Of a stretch of DNA of 64,000 nucleotides, positions 1 through 8,767 are shown piece after piece. Location: positions 637,037 through 701,036 of the forward strand of contig JAUVXV010000001.1 of the NCBI GenBank assembly GCA_030603365.1, in the 5' to 3' direction. The DNA comes from Candidatus Heimdallarchaeota archaeon. Lineage in GTDB: Archaea > Asgardarchaeota > Heimdallarchaeia > Heimdallarchaeales > Heimdallarchaeaceae. The notes beneath the pieces were generated by a model. That model worked only from the letters and a program-made list of their open reading frames with translations, was not told the origin of the DNA and did no database searches. Numbering within the stretch: the stretch's first letter is position 1; each line of letters starts with the position of its first letter. The position numbers and the translations under genes were made by a program.

Positions 1-15
1 ATTTTCTTTTTATCT

Positions 16-576
16 ATGCCACTTATTGAAGATACAAAGGAACTTATCATTCTAGAAACAGATGAATGGGAAAAATTACCTGAACTTGATCTAGGTAAAC
101 TCAAAGATTTTTCATCAGGAGGAAATTATCAAGAAAGAAAGATTATCATTAAGAGTCTTAGAAGTCTTTTTGATCAGGAAAATGATGTCCTCTATCCGTA
201 TATTACCTATTATGATGAACGTGGAAAAGAAAAGACTGAAAGATTAGTTAAGTGTGATAAGATAATTAGAGCAATTTTTGCAAAGGAGGATGGTTCTGAA
301 GTCAAAGGAAGGTACAACAATTTTCTAGAAGTTGTTACTGCCGCACAAAGCCTTGGAGCTTTGAAACAAATAAGAATGTCCTATACTTCTGGAATATATA
401 ATTGGTATGAGAAAGCAATCAAACAGTATACTAGCTTCCCACAAGGAATTTTTCCAATGCCAGTTCTGATTCGTAAAAATATTGGTGTTACTTATGAACA
501 ACTACCTAATACTATAAGAAATTACCATGAGATATTGTCACTGGACAAAGAACCTGAATACATGGAGAGTAAGTAA
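16..576 (+). CDS. hypothetical protein, possibly 5'-truncated by window edge
   Basis: Open frame of 186 residues beginning at the first ATG. The same frame is open back to base 1, so the true start may lie outside the window. The product is charged and soluble, with no signal peptide, membrane helix, cysteine cluster or nucleotide-binding motif. The second half is rich in aromatic residues (a run containing SYTSGIYNWYEKAIKQY). I do not recognise a family. It is followed after about 90 bp by a membrane protein gene on the same strand. The coding call rests on length, codon-like composition and absence of a better frame; function unknown. Confidence 0.6.
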   Translation: MPLIEDTKELIILETDEWEKLPELDLGKLKDFSSGGNYQERKIIIKSLRSLFDQENDVLYPYITYYDERGKEKTERLVKCDKIIRAIFAKEDGSEVKGRYNNFLEVVTAAQSLGALKQIRMSYTSGIYNWYEKAIKQYTSFPQGIFPMPVLIRKNIGVTYEQLPNTIRNYHEILSLDKEPEYMESK

Positions 577-666
577 TTCCCCAAAATAAGAAATCAATGA
601 GTTAACCTCATATAACTGTAAGATATGATGATCTGGTATATCTATCATACTATGGGATTGTTATCT

Positions 667-1401
667 ATGGAAGAAGCAGTACTTACAAGAACAAAGCGGT
701 TTTTCAGAAAAAATGATATAATCTTCAAAATAGTTCTTCTAATATTTCTAGCCGCGGGTACAGCATATGCATTTATTTTTGGTAATGCTCTACTGAAAAT
801 CATCGCCTCTCTGTCTCTCGGTGTCCTGATAATTTCATTTACCTCAAATTATGTTTTCAATTATCTTTATGGAGAAGCATTCAAGCTTGCGCATGCAATA
901 AATGAGATACTTTACTTGTTCCTAGGGATTCCAATAATGATCATAGCAATAGGTTACTTCCCTCTTAGTGTTTATATTCTCTTTTTTTCAAGTACAGATA
1001 ATGAGTGGATACTTCCAATCTTAATTGGCATAATGATAACGATGCAAATATCCTCTTTCACTTACATAATAACTAGAAAAAGTAAAGAGAAAGGAAAGAA
1101 TATCTTCCAGTTTATCAAACATTTGTTCGACTTTAAAGCAAGAGCAGCAGAACAAAGGAAACTTCAAGAACAAACAGACCAAATAGATAGTTTTTACTCT
1201 GACATGGAGAAGGTAAAGGATAGAGTAGATACCACAATGGAACGCAGTACCATAGGTTTTGATGAGTATGATTGGAAAACAGGTAGGGGGATTAATAAAG
1301 AAGTGCGAACCGAGATTGTTTGTTGGAATTGTAAAACAATTAACGAAACAGGAACTCTTGCATGTACAAAGTGCAGTGCCCCTCTAAAGAAAGAGCAGTA
1401 G
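667..1401 (+). CDS. membrane protein with C-terminal zinc ribbon
   Basis: The product has four hydrophobic segments in roughly its first 140 residues, then a charged, probably coiled segment, and ends in a zinc-ribbon motif CWNC-x11-CTKC. The ribbon should sit in the cytoplasm if the tail follows an even number of helices. The frame is open from an ATG at 625. The ATG at 667 is preferred because GGGAT lies 8-9 nt upstream and because the extra residues would be an odd hydrophobic leader. Archaea often join short zinc ribbons to membrane anchors, but no function can be assigned. A second, smaller zinc-ribbon/membrane protein is encoded at 2881-3183. Confidence 0.7.
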   Translation: MEEAVLTRTKRFFRKNDIIFKIVLLIFLAAGTAYAFIFGNALLKIIASLSLGVLIISFTSNYVFNYLYGEAFKLAHAINEILYLFLGIPIMIIAIGYFPLSVYILFFSSTDNEWILPILIGIMITMQISSFTYIITRKSKEKGKNIFQFIKHLFDFKARAAEQRKLQEQTDQIDSFYSDMEKVKDRVDTTMERSTIGFDEYDWKTGRGINKEVRTEIVCWNCKTINETGTLACTKCSAPLKKEQ

Positions 1402-1448
1402 TTGTGTTTTTCTTCCTTTGCACTTTTCACGATATCCAATGGCCCTTT

Positions 1449-1458
1449 TGTATAAATA
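1449..1458 (+). promoter_or_regulatory. TATA box and Shine-Dalgarno of the acidic-protein gene
   Basis: A TGTATAAATA-type box lies at about 1449-1458, and AAGGAG at 1488-1493 is 8 nt before the ATG at 1502. Start-site expectation is roughly 27 nt after the box centre, near 1480, which leaves a short leader. Both signals together fix the start of the downstream gene. Confidence 0.5.
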
Positions 1459-1501
1459 TTTAAGGAATAAAATGATAGTTTATGATTAAGGAGTTGTTTA
1501 A

Positions 1502-2335
1502 ATGGAAGAAGAATTCAAAGATGAGCTACCTGAAGAAACTGAAGAGGAGATTAATGAAGAAGTAAAAGAAGAACTTGAAGATGAGCTTGAGGAGGAAGTA
1601 GAAGAGTTCATTGATGATGAGAAAAAAGAGCTCGAAGAGGAGCTTGAAGACGAAATAGAGGAAGCTTCAGAAGAAGTGGAAGAAGAACTTGAAGAACAAT
1701 CTGAGGAAGAAATAGATGAGCTTGTAGAGGAACTTGAAGAAATTGCAGAAGATGAAGAAGAAATAGAAGAGATTGAGGAAGAAGCAGTTGAAGAAGTTGT
1801 TGAAGAAGCTGTAGAGGACGTTGTAGAAGAAATTCTTGATGAAATGGATGAAGAAGTTCCTGAAGATGTTGTAGAAGATGTTGTAGAAGATGTTGTAGAC
1901 GAAGTAGAAGACGAAGTAGAAGAAGTGCAAGTAGTTTCTGAACCTATACCAGAACAGATTCCAGAGGATGTTAAGAAAATAGGTGGTAATATCCAGATTA
2001 TCTTGAAAGATGTCGATGGTGATTTCATCCCATTTGGATATGAACTTCAGAAGAATAAACTCATTATTAAATCAGATGAAGCAATGAAGGTTAAAGTGGT
2101 GTTCTCTTGGTTCTATAAATTGAAGAAGAACAAAGAAGAGATTTTTGGAGCTACCAGACTAAATGCAGAAAAGGTTGAGAAAATACTAAGTAATCCTATT
2201 TACTTTGGAAAGGTATACTTCCAAGGAACATTTGTAGAAGGTAATCATGAACCAATATTAACAGAAAGATATTGCAAATTAAATGATATAAATGTTGATG
2301 AGGTAAAGGAAAAATATCTTTCTTCAATGGCATAA
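1502..2335 (+). CDS. extremely acidic repetitive protein with basic C-terminal domain
   Basis: Residues 1 to about 150 are almost entirely Glu, Asp and hydrophobic residues, in patterns such as EELEDELEEE and VVEDVVEDVV. The heptad-like spacing suggests a long acidic helix or coiled coil. Residues of about 155-277 form a normal mixed domain with lysines and aromatics (for example VVFSWFYKLKK), probably a small alpha/beta fold. The start is supported by AAGGAG 8 nt upstream and a TATA box at 1449. No family is recognised. The acidic arm could bind basic proteins or be a low-complexity spacer; this is inference. Nucleotide repetitiveness here (GAAGAA, GATGTTGTAGAA units) makes this a place where length variation between strains is likely. 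Confidence 0.75.
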   Translation: MEEEFKDELPEETEEEINEEVKEELEDELEEEVEEFIDDEKKELEEELEDEIEEASEEVEEELEEQSEEEIDELVEELEEIAEDEEEIEEIEEEAVEEVVEEAVEDVVEEILDEMDEEVPEDVVEDVVEDVVDEVEDEVEEVQVVSEPIPEQIPEDVKKIGGNIQIILKDVDGDFIPFGYELQKNKLIIKSDEAMKVKVVFSWFYKLKKNKEEIFGATRLNAEKVEKILSNPIYFGKVYFQGTFVEGNHEPILTERYCKLNDINVDEVKEKYLSSMA

Positions 2336-2464
2336 GATAACCAATCGAACAAATTTAAGGAAGAAAATACTTCCTTTTTTTCTAATTTTACAAAAGAACT
2401 ACTCTGAACTAGATTATTTTAAGGAAATGTATATATTATGAATTCTCATAACAATTAAATTATA

Positions 2465-2833
2465 ATGTCAACTGATGATTATGGAATTTTTGTTTGTTTT
2501 GATATCTATTCTGGTAAAACTGATCCTTACTGGAAATTAACAGATGAACAAATCGAAGAGCTTAAGGTAAGACTTGAAAATCTGTCTGAAACTAAGATGG
2601 TTATTCCAGAACAGTATGTTCATCACGGATTTATCATATATAATAAAGATAAAATCCAAAAAATGCCACAAAGAATAGAGATATTCAGAAATGTTGTATC
2701 TTATAATAAAGGACACAAAGTACTTTACTTTGAGGATCTTAATAATATAGAAGAATGGTTGTTTAGTTTAGCCGTTGAACAAGGATTTGGGGAAGTCGTA
2801 GATTGGGTTAGGGAACGTGAAGCTGGAAATTGA
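2465..2833 (+). CDS. hypothetical protein, 122 aa
   Basis: A soluble, Tyr/Phe-rich protein starting MSTDDYGIFVCFDIYSG. No membrane segment, metal cluster or known motif is visible. A GTATATATTA box at 2429-2438 is centred about 32 nt before the ATG, and no Shine-Dalgarno is present, so the mRNA is probably leaderless or nearly so. The next gene lies 47 bp downstream on the same strand. Function unknown. Confidence 0.65.
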   Translation: MSTDDYGIFVCFDIYSGKTDPYWKLTDEQIEELKVRLENLSETKMVIPEQYVHHGFIIYNKDKIQKMPQRIEIFRNVVSYNKGHKVLYFEDLNNIEEWLFSLAVEQGFGEVVDWVREREAGN

Positions 2834-2880
2834 AAAGTAAGATTTTTCTTCTTCTTCATCCATTCTTATCTTGAGGGAAA

Positions 2881-3183
2881 ATGGTAAAATATAACTATTG
2901 TAGTCATTGTAGCGCTAAGAATGATTCTTTTAATGATTTTTGCACAGAATGCGGTCAGAAGATTGACACAGCATCAGCTGCTTCACATACTATTGTTCAA
3001 GATAACTCTTCACGTGTAGTTGTGTCTGGGTCATATGATGCTATGTATGGAACTAAGGAGAAAAAACAAAGTAAGACGAAAACCAGCGTAATCCTTGGAT
3101 TGATTGCCTTTGCAGTATTCTGTGGAGCGGTGTATTTATTTTGGTATCTCTACAATTCAAATGTGGTTGATTCAGTTCCATAG
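2881..3183 (+). CDS. zinc-ribbon protein with single C-terminal membrane helix
   Basis: A 100-residue protein. The N-terminus carries a zinc ribbon of the form CSHC-x12-CTEC (about residues 7-24), as in the widespread zinc-ribbon domain family of membrane proteins. A Ser/Thr-rich and lysine-rich linker follows, then one hydrophobic helix (about residues 72-92) and a short tail. GAGGG lies 6 nt before the ATG. The layout predicts a tail-anchored-like protein with the ribbon in the cytoplasm. Partner and function unknown; the 244-aa protein upstream (667-1401) has the opposite order of the same two modules. Confidence 0.7.
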   Translation: MVKYNYCSHCSAKNDSFNDFCTECGQKIDTASAASHTIVQDNSSRVVVSGSYDAMYGTKEKKQSKTKTSVILGLIAFAVFCGAVYLFWYLYNSNVVDSVP

Positions 3184-3307
3184 ATCCAAAGAACTCAATC
3201 TGATAATACTTGAAATATTATTCTTCTTACTGTACGAGATAGGCAAATGAAATGTGTACATAGAGAACTACTAAATTAATTGTTGAATCTGTTAAATTTG
3301 AAAAAAT

Positions 3308-3646
3308 CTAGCTTATTCCTTCTGCTAATAATTCACCTATCGCATCTGTTGTCATACTGAAAAAAGATACGAGTTCGTCTTTTGAATGAAGTAAATCATA
3401 TAGATTCTTCATGGGAAGATCCTCTCCCAGCTCATCTACCAGTACAATCTCATATCCCAACCCCTTCCCTAATCTCTTTTCTTCTTTTAGCCATTCTTTT
3501 TGTTCTTCAAAGAACTGCATGAGAAAGGATTTGACATTATTGATGTTCTTAAGTTTGTATCTTGTCAGTTCCAATTTCTTTTCTTTTTCTTCTGCATAGA
3601 TTTTAAAAACCAATTTCCACGTCAAATCATACACCTTTGTTTTCAC
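3308..3646 (-). CDS. hypothetical protein, 112 aa
   Basis: A basic and acidic mixed, probably helical soluble protein starting MKTKVYDLTWKLVFKIY. The central part is lysine/glutamate-rich (about residues 15-65) and the C-terminus is less charged. It is transcribed divergently from rps30e. A shorter ORF lies on the opposite strand, but this frame has the more protein-like composition. No family recognised. Confidence 0.55.
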   Translation of the reverse strand: MKTKVYDLTWKLVFKIYAEEKEKKLELTRYKLKNINNVKSFLMQFFEEQKEWLKEEKRLGKGLGYEIVLVDELGEDLPMKNLYDLLHSKDELVSFFSMTTDAIGELLAEGIS

Positions 3647-3756
3647 CCCACTAATCCTGTAATTGATTTATAAACTAATGAAATACTTTCTTGTGCTTAA
3701 AAATGAATCTGCTTTTTGTAGCATTTTTGAGCTATTCAAGAACCAAAAACTATAAG

Positions 3757-3765
3757 TTTTTAAAG
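3757..3765 (+). promoter_or_regulatory. probable TATA element of rps30e
   Basis: TTTTTAAAG lies about 43 nt before the S30e ATG, and AAGGTGAT lies just upstream of the start codon at 3805. The spacing predicts a leader of roughly 15-20 nt. This GGTGAT Shine-Dalgarno recurs at many starts in the window. Confidence 0.4.
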
Positions 3766-3804
3766 ACAAGATGCTCCTCTAACATATACTAGAAAGGTGA
3801 TTAA

Positions 3805-3987
3805 ATGGGTCACGGATCGCTTCAAAAAGCAGGAAAAGTACGAAAACAAACTCCCCAAGTTGCAGCAAAAGAAAGACACAGTCCTATCCCAAGAAAGGGA
3901 TTGAGAAACAAATATGTTAAGAGAGTAATTCTCGGTAAATTTGCAGGGCAACCGTCAAGTATGGGTTCAAAACGTCGTGGCAGATAA
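3805..3987 (+). CDS. rps30e: small ribosomal subunit protein S30e (eS30)
   Basis: A 60-residue, strongly basic protein with the S30e hallmark N-terminus HGSL-KAGKVRKQTPQV and a conserved C-terminal basic segment ending SMGSKRRGR. S30e is part of the 30S subunit in archaea and eukaryotes and is absent from bacteria. Length agrees with archaeal homologues. An AAGGTGAT Shine-Dalgarno immediately precedes the ATG. The Elp3 gene begins 32 bp downstream, so the two may share a transcript. The identification is firm. Confidence 0.93.
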   Translation: MGHGSLQKAGKVRKQTPQVAAKERHSPIPRKGLRNKYVKRVILGKFAGQPSSMGSKRRGR

Positions 3988-4019
3988 TTACTTTTTATCA
4001 TTTTTACCACTGTTTTAAA

Positions 4020-5612
4020 ATGAATGACAGAGATAATGCTTTACTAGAGATTAAGGAAAAATTGCTTGATTTAGAAGAACCTACAAGAAAAATCCTTAAC
4101 CAAACTAAGCGAGATGTTGCCAAGAAGTATTGCTTGAAAAATTTTCCCAAGAACAGCGAAATTTTAGCAATATGTGACTCTGAAGAAAGACAATTACTAT
4201 TACCTATTTTAATAAAAAGAATCGTCCGAACTCTATCAGGAGTAGCTATTGTTGCTGTAATGACCCGACCTTGGGAATGCCCTCATGGTAAATGCATCAT
4301 GTGTCCTGGAGGACCAGATATAGAGAGACCGCAGAGCTATACTGGATTTGAACCAACAACCCTCAGAGGAATTCGAAATGATTATGATCCTTATCTCCAA
4401 GCTGAGGAGAGAGTTAAACAATTAAATGCCATAGGTCATTCAACTGAAAAAATAGACGCTATTGTGATGGGAGGAACTTTCACTAATCAACCTATTGAGT
4501 ATCAGAAGTGGTTTATTCAGAGAATGTTTGATGCGTTCAACGGAGTTGATTCTAAAACCATTGAAGAAGCTCACAAGATAAATGAAACAGCTACTCAAAG
4601 GTGTGTAGGATTAACAGCTGAAACCAGACCAGATCAAATTAGTCATGAGAAAATTGATCATTTGATAGACTATGGGGTTACGCGAATTGAAATAGGTGTT
4701 CAAACCGTTTTTGATGATGTATATGAAAAAATGCAACGAGGACATACTACAGAAGATACAATTAACGCTTTCCAATTTATCAGAGATTCGGGTTTGAAAT
4801 TAACCGTACACATGATGCCAGGTCTTCCAGGTTCTTCTATAGAACGAGATATAGAATCTTTTGATATTCTCTTCAATTCAAGCGATTATCGTCCTGATGA
4901 ACTCAAAATCTATCCCACAATGGTTATACCAGGAACAAAATTACATGAAGATTATTTAGCAGGTAACTATGAAGCTCTGACTAATGAATCGACTGCTAAA
5001 TTGATAGCAAAAATCAAGGAGAATGTTCCTCCTTACGTGAGAATAAAAAGGGTACTAAGAGATATTCCAGCTCATCAAATAGTTGCAGGACCAAATAAAA
5101 GCGATTTACGGTTAGATATTCTTTCTATTTTAGAAAAAGAAGGTAAAAAATGTAGGTGTATAAGATGCAGAGAAGTGGGTCACTTTGTATACAAAAAAGG
5201 ACAAGATATAAGCTTTGAAGATATTGAACTAGTTCATAGGCAGTATGAAGCAAGTAAAGGTAAAGAACACTTCCTTTCTTTTGAAGAAACAAAAAACGAT
5301 GTAATTATCGGTTTTCTAAGATTAAGAGAATTAAGCGATAATCTAATAAGACCAGAATTTAGAGATGTTCCAACAATTGTTGTAAGAGAACTTCATGTTT
5401 ATGGTGAACTTCGTGGTTTAAGATCAACCCATAAGGGTGGCTTACAATGGCAGCACAGAGGCTATGGTAAGGAACTTCTATCAAAGGCAGAAGAGATTGG
5501 AAAAGAAAATGATTATTCAAAAATCTCTGTTATTTCAGGAATAGGTGTTCGTGATTACTATCGAAAACAAGGTTATACTTTAGATGGTCCATACATGTCT
5601 AAAAACTTGTGA
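4020..5612 (+). CDS. elp3: Elp3, tRNA U34 carboxymethyl transferase (radical SAM + acetyltransferase)
   Basis: 530 residues, full length for archaeal Elp3. The radical-SAM cluster is C87, C92 and C95 within ECPHGKCIMCPGGP. The C-terminal acetyltransferase domain shows the acetyl-CoA loop QHRGYGKEL and ends with the typical YYRKQGY. Elp3 starts wobble-uridine modification (cm5U-type) by making a carboxymethyl group from acetyl-CoA on tRNA. In archaea it acts without the eukaryotic Elongator partners. A second cysteine cluster, CRCIRC near residues 379-384, is also seen in the family. The gene follows rps30e by 32 bp. No clear Shine-Dalgarno precedes the ATG. Confidence 0.95.
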   Translation: MNDRDNALLEIKEKLLDLEEPTRKILNQTKRDVAKKYCLKNFPKNSEILAICDSEERQLLLPILIKRIVRTLSGVAIVAVMTRPWECPHGKCIMCPGGPDIERPQSYTGFEPTTLRGIRNDYDPYLQAEERVKQLNAIGHSTEKIDAIVMGGTFTNQPIEYQKWFIQRMFDAFNGVDSKTIEEAHKINETATQRCVGLTAETRPDQISHEKIDHLIDYGVTRIEIGVQTVFDDVYEKMQRGHTTEDTINAFQFIRDSGLKLTVHMMPGLPGSSIERDIESFDILFNSSDYRPDELKIYPTMVIPGTKLHEDYLAGNYEALTNESTAKLIAKIKENVPPYVRIKRVLRDIPAHQIVAGPNKSDLRLDILSILEKEGKKCRCIRCREVGHFVYKKGQDISFEDIELVHRQYEASKGKEHFLSFEETKNDVIIGFLRLRELSDNLIRPEFRDVPTIVVRELHVYGELRGLRSTHKGGLQWQHRGYGKELLSKAEEIGKENDYSKISVISGIGVRDYYRKQGYTLDGPYMSKNL

Positions 5613-5694
5613 TGTTTGAGGTAGTGTTTGCGTAAAAAGCTAAACTTATATTGGTTCGTCCTTGCATTAAATAAAACAAGCTAAAGTGTTCAAA

Positions 5695-6687
5695 ATGTCT
5701 CAGAAGAACAAAATAACCATTCTGACAGAAGTCGAGAGGATCTTGCATGTTACAGGTTACAGTATAGCTCAACTCTCTTCAGGAAGCAAAGCTTGTTTTG
5801 ATATAATAGCAAGAAAAAGAGAACATCTGATTATTATCAAGGTTGAACCATATATTGACAACTTCAGTAGGGATAATTCGTTTGAACTAAAGAATATAGC
5901 CACTTTTCTGAATGCTTCTCCAATGATAATCGGTGAAAGAGGTAGGCGATTTTCAGAAATAGATGATGGTTTAGTCTTACTAAGATATGGCATTCCAGTT
6001 GTGAGCACTGAAACTTTCACTAAGCTAATCTCTCATGGTATTCCTCCTATTGTTTATTGTAGCAAAGGAGGATATTTTGTACAGATTAATAGGAAAATGC
6101 TAAGACAAGCTCGAATTGAGAAAAATCTGAGTTATGCCGATTTAGCACATCTTATTGGTGTTTCTAGAAGAACAATTTATGAATACGAGCATTCCATCAA
6201 TCCTCCTCCTTTAACAGCTGCTCTACTTGAAGAAGTACTTGATACTCCAATAGCTCAAGGAATAAAAATCTTCAACATTGATATTGAAAAAGAAGAACGA
6301 CCTTCTTACTCTATTGAAAATCTATCAACACTTAAAGAAGAAATCTCTGATATTCTAGAAGAATTAGGATTTATCAGTCAATTTTGGACTCGTCAATCTC
6401 CTTTTGATGCTTTTAGTGAACAGAAGAATCTAGATATACACAGCGGTTTGAATATTCTTGTTTGTGTTGATGAATCTCAACAAAAAAAAGTCATGGAGAG
6501 AGCATCAATTACTCAGAATATAGCCTCTTTAACAAAAAGAAGAGCAATAATGATTGTAGAAGACCTCAATCAAGATATTAGCCAAACTGTCCCAACTTTT
6601 ACAGTTGATGAGCTAAATCAAATGAAAAAAGCATTCGATTTAGTTAAAAATTGGGTTAAGAAATATTCAGATATTAAAGAAAGTTAA
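5695..6687 (+). CDS. archaeal HTH (XRE-type) transcriptional regulator, MTH967/MJ1164-like family
   Basis: About 330 residues. The N-terminal half resembles a nuclease-fold-like domain, with a middle Cro/C1-type helix-turn-helix. Around residues 135-190 the sequence reads LRQARIEKNLSYADLAHLIG followed by VSRRTIYEYE, the classic XRE recognition helix. The overall layout and length match the conserved archaeal family of putative HTH regulators annotated after MJ1164/MTH967. The open frame begins at a GTG (5686), but the ATG three codons later (5695) is preferred. The gene lies 80 bp after elp3 and converges on the fibrillarin-Nop5 operon. Target unknown. Confidence 0.8.
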   Translation: MSQKNKITILTEVERILHVTGYSIAQLSSGSKACFDIIARKREHLIIIKVEPYIDNFSRDNSFELKNIATFLNASPMIIGERGRRFSEIDDGLVLLRYGIPVVSTETFTKLISHGIPPIVYCSKGGYFVQINRKMLRQARIEKNLSYADLAHLIGVSRRTIYEYEHSINPPPLTAALLEEVLDTPIAQGIKIFNIDIEKEERPSYSIENLSTLKEEISDILEELGFISQFWTRQSPFDAFSEQKNLDIHSGLNILVCVDESQQKKVMERASITQNIASLTKRRAIMIVEDLNQDISQTVPTFTVDELNQMKKAFDLVKNWVKKYSDIKES

Positions 6688-6701
6688 GATGGGAAAAAAA
6701 C

Positions 6702-7385
6702 TTATTTTTTCCCTACTATCATAATATGATCTTTTTCGTGTGATTCAAGATTTACAGTTTCTAATACAGTTAATCCATAAGACTCTATCTTGTCCAATAC
6801 TTCTTTATAGATTATTTGAGGGTCTTTTACACTGTCAATACTTCTTGATTTTACTGCTAAGAAGAAATATCCTCCATCTTTGAGATATGTTTTGACATTA
6901 GTAATTAGAATCTCTGCTTGAGATGGTTGTGCAACATCTTCGTAAACTATGTCTACTTGTGGTACAATCATACTGTACTCTTCTGGAAATCTAGCATCTG
7001 CATGAATAGGAAGTATATTTTTTCTCCTTTCAGCAAGCGTGATTAAATCTCTCAAAGATCTTGCAGAAAATTCAATAGAATAAATGACTCCCTTGTCACC
7101 AACAATGTCTGAAACATGAGAAACTGTTGTTCCTGAAGCTGCACCCAAATACAGAATCTTGGAATTTTCCTTGAAAGGAAAGTTTTGCATTTTATTAAAA
7201 ATAGCAGCACCTAGTTTACTCTTGTAAGGATCAAAGGTTCTATACTCAACTCCTTTTTCTGTAACAAGTCTCTCTGTATAAACCTTCTTACCGGGATCAG
7301 CATTCTTTGTTGCTAACCTAACATTGCCATCCTTTAATGTTACCCAATAAAGATTGTCAAAATCGTGATTTCTTATTTCCGCCAT
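6702..7385 (-). CDS. flpA: fibrillarin-like rRNA/tRNA 2'-O-methyltransferase
   Basis: 227 residues, the usual archaeal fibrillarin length. The AdoMet site is LYLGAASGTTVSHVSDIVG followed by YSIEFSARSLRDL. Conserved downstream motifs include DVAQPSQAEI and the catalytic-region lysine in FFLAVKSRSID. Fibrillarin is the catalytic subunit of the C/D-box sRNP that 2'-O-methylates rRNA and tRNA, working with Nop5 and L7Ae. The start codon overlaps the last bases of nop5, so the two are translationally coupled, a near-universal archaeal arrangement. Confidence 0.96.
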   Translation of the reverse strand: MAEIRNHDFDNLYWVTLKDGNVRLATKNADPGKKVYTERLVTEKGVEYRTFDPYKSKLGAAIFNKMQNFPFKENSKILYLGAASGTTVSHVSDIVGDKGVIYSIEFSARSLRDLITLAERRKNILPIHADARFPEEYSMIVPQVDIVYEDVAQPSQAEILITNVKTYLKDGGYFFLAVKSRSIDSVKDPQIIYKEVLDKIESYGLTVLETVNLESHEKDHIMIVGKK

Positions 7386-8698
7386 TAGTATCGCCTCTTC
7401 TTTTGGGAGTAATTGCCTTTTTTCGGTGGATATTTTTTCTGTCCTTGTCTTGGTGGTCTTGATCCTTGCCTTGGAGGTCTTGTCCCATATCTTGGTGGTC
7501 TTGAACCTTGCCTTGGAGGTTGTTGGCTCCTGTCAATAGGTGGTTTCTTTCCTTCTGGAGGTTCTTTGTATTTTTCTCTAATTTCCTCTATTTTATTATC
7601 CACATCTTTTCTAAGTTGATCACCCATAAATTCGCCTTGAAACGCATCTATTCTAGCAGCGATTGTTAATCTCCCGGCAATTGCCCTGGAAATGTTACCT
7701 CGTTGCCACCATGGGGAGCTGTGTAATTCAGGCATTTGATAGATTATGCCGTGTTTGGGTGGTTTTGCACCAGTTTTAAGAGCACGGAAAAGAGCTTTTT
7801 CTGCTCCTAGAAGTTGAACTGTACTAGCAGGTTTCATAGCTATCTCTCTTAATCCTCCTGCTAGAGCAATCAATCGGGCTGCAATAGCTGACCCTACAAT
7901 TGCTTTCATATTAGGAGCAATTCTACCCATCTCTCTTTCAATCCAAGAATCTAGACTTTCTCTTTCATCATATAGGTCAAGTGTTCTTTGTGCCATAGCT
8001 TGAAGGGGACGCAAATCTTTTTCCTCAAATTGAGCACCCATTGAGCTAGCGGCTAGTTCAGCAAATTTCTTGCTTTTCTCGTTAGAAAAACCATAGTTTT
8101 TGATTAGATCTTCAGTGAAGCTGTCTCTCGCTCCAATTTCTGTAATAAGCTTACATAAAGTAACATGGTTTGGAACTTCTTTTATTATCTCTGGAAAATG
8201 AACTCCATACCATTCACGGATTCTTGATGAAAAAAGATTTGTAGTTTTATCAATATCATCCATTGACAAAATTGCGTGAACCACGTTCTTATCAATTCTT
8301 TGCGAGCTATAAGCAACGCTCTTTTTAGATAAAGCAATACTTACTTCTCGGGTGAGTTCGTTTAACTCTACTTCATCTTTCAAGAAGCCTTTCTCTACAA
8401 GAATTTTAGGGAGTTGTGCAACTAATTCATTATAATAATCTGCTTTTGTTAATAATTCAACTTTTTTTCCAAATACTCTGATAAAATTAAGAGCATCAGC
8501 AGAATTTGTTTCGATATTTATATCTTCTATATCTGTCAGAATCTCTTTTAACTCATCTGAAATTGTGTATTTAGATAAATTGTGAATCTTATCAGCTATT
8601 TCTTCTGGGTTTTTGGAATATGCTTTGAATTCTATTAATTTGTTTTCTGAATCAAAAACAAAGAATCCAGATATATTCGCAATAATTTTAGTTGTCAT
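7385..8698 (-). CDS. nop5: Nop5 (Nop56/58 family), C/D sRNP core protein with Gly/Arg/Pro tail
   Basis: 437 residues. The N-terminal part is the fibrillarin-binding domain, followed by a coiled coil and the conserved Nop domain (about residues 260-355; IAPNMKAIVGSAIAARLI, GAEKALFRAL, and PKHGIIYQMP). The tail from about residue 375 is low complexity: repeats of GSRPPRQ/GTRPPR type and a lysine-rich end (KKRRY). Nop5 scaffolds L7Ae-bound C/D guide RNAs and fibrillarin. The repetitive Arg/Gly/Pro tail recalls the KKE/D and GAR tails of eukaryotic nucleolar proteins and is longer than in many archaea. It is co-transcribed with flpA, overlapping it by one base. Confidence 0.95.
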   Translation of the reverse strand: MTTKIIANISGFFVFDSENKLIEFKAYSKNPEEIADKIHNLSKYTISDELKEILTDIEDINIETNSADALNFIRVFGKKVELLTKADYYNELVAQLPKILVEKGFLKDEVELNELTREVSIALSKKSVAYSSQRIDKNVVHAILSMDDIDKTTNLFSSRIREWYGVHFPEIIKEVPNHVTLCKLITEIGARDSFTEDLIKNYGFSNEKSKKFAELAASSMGAQFEEKDLRPLQAMAQRTLDLYDERESLDSWIEREMGRIAPNMKAIVGSAIAARLIALAGGLREIAMKPASTVQLLGAEKALFRALKTGAKPPKHGIIYQMPELHSSPWWQRGNISRAIAGRLTIAARIDAFQGEFMGDQLRKDVDNKIEEIREKYKEPPEGKKPPIDRSQQPPRQGSRPPRYGTRPPRQGSRPPRQGQKKYPPKKGNYSQKKRRY

Positions 8699-8767
8699 AG
8701 CACTTACAATAAAATTAAGAAAAATTAGAGATAAAAAAGATTTTGATGATTAATCAATAGCATAAAA

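Noticed and set aside
1667..1930. Phe-rich frame antisense to the same gene
   Set aside because: Another shadow of the repeat tract (TTC/TTT codons).
1498..2028. Ser-rich 176-aa frame antisense to the acidic protein
   Set aside because: It mirrors the GAA/GAT codon tract of the plus-strand gene; Ser-only low complexity and no start signal.
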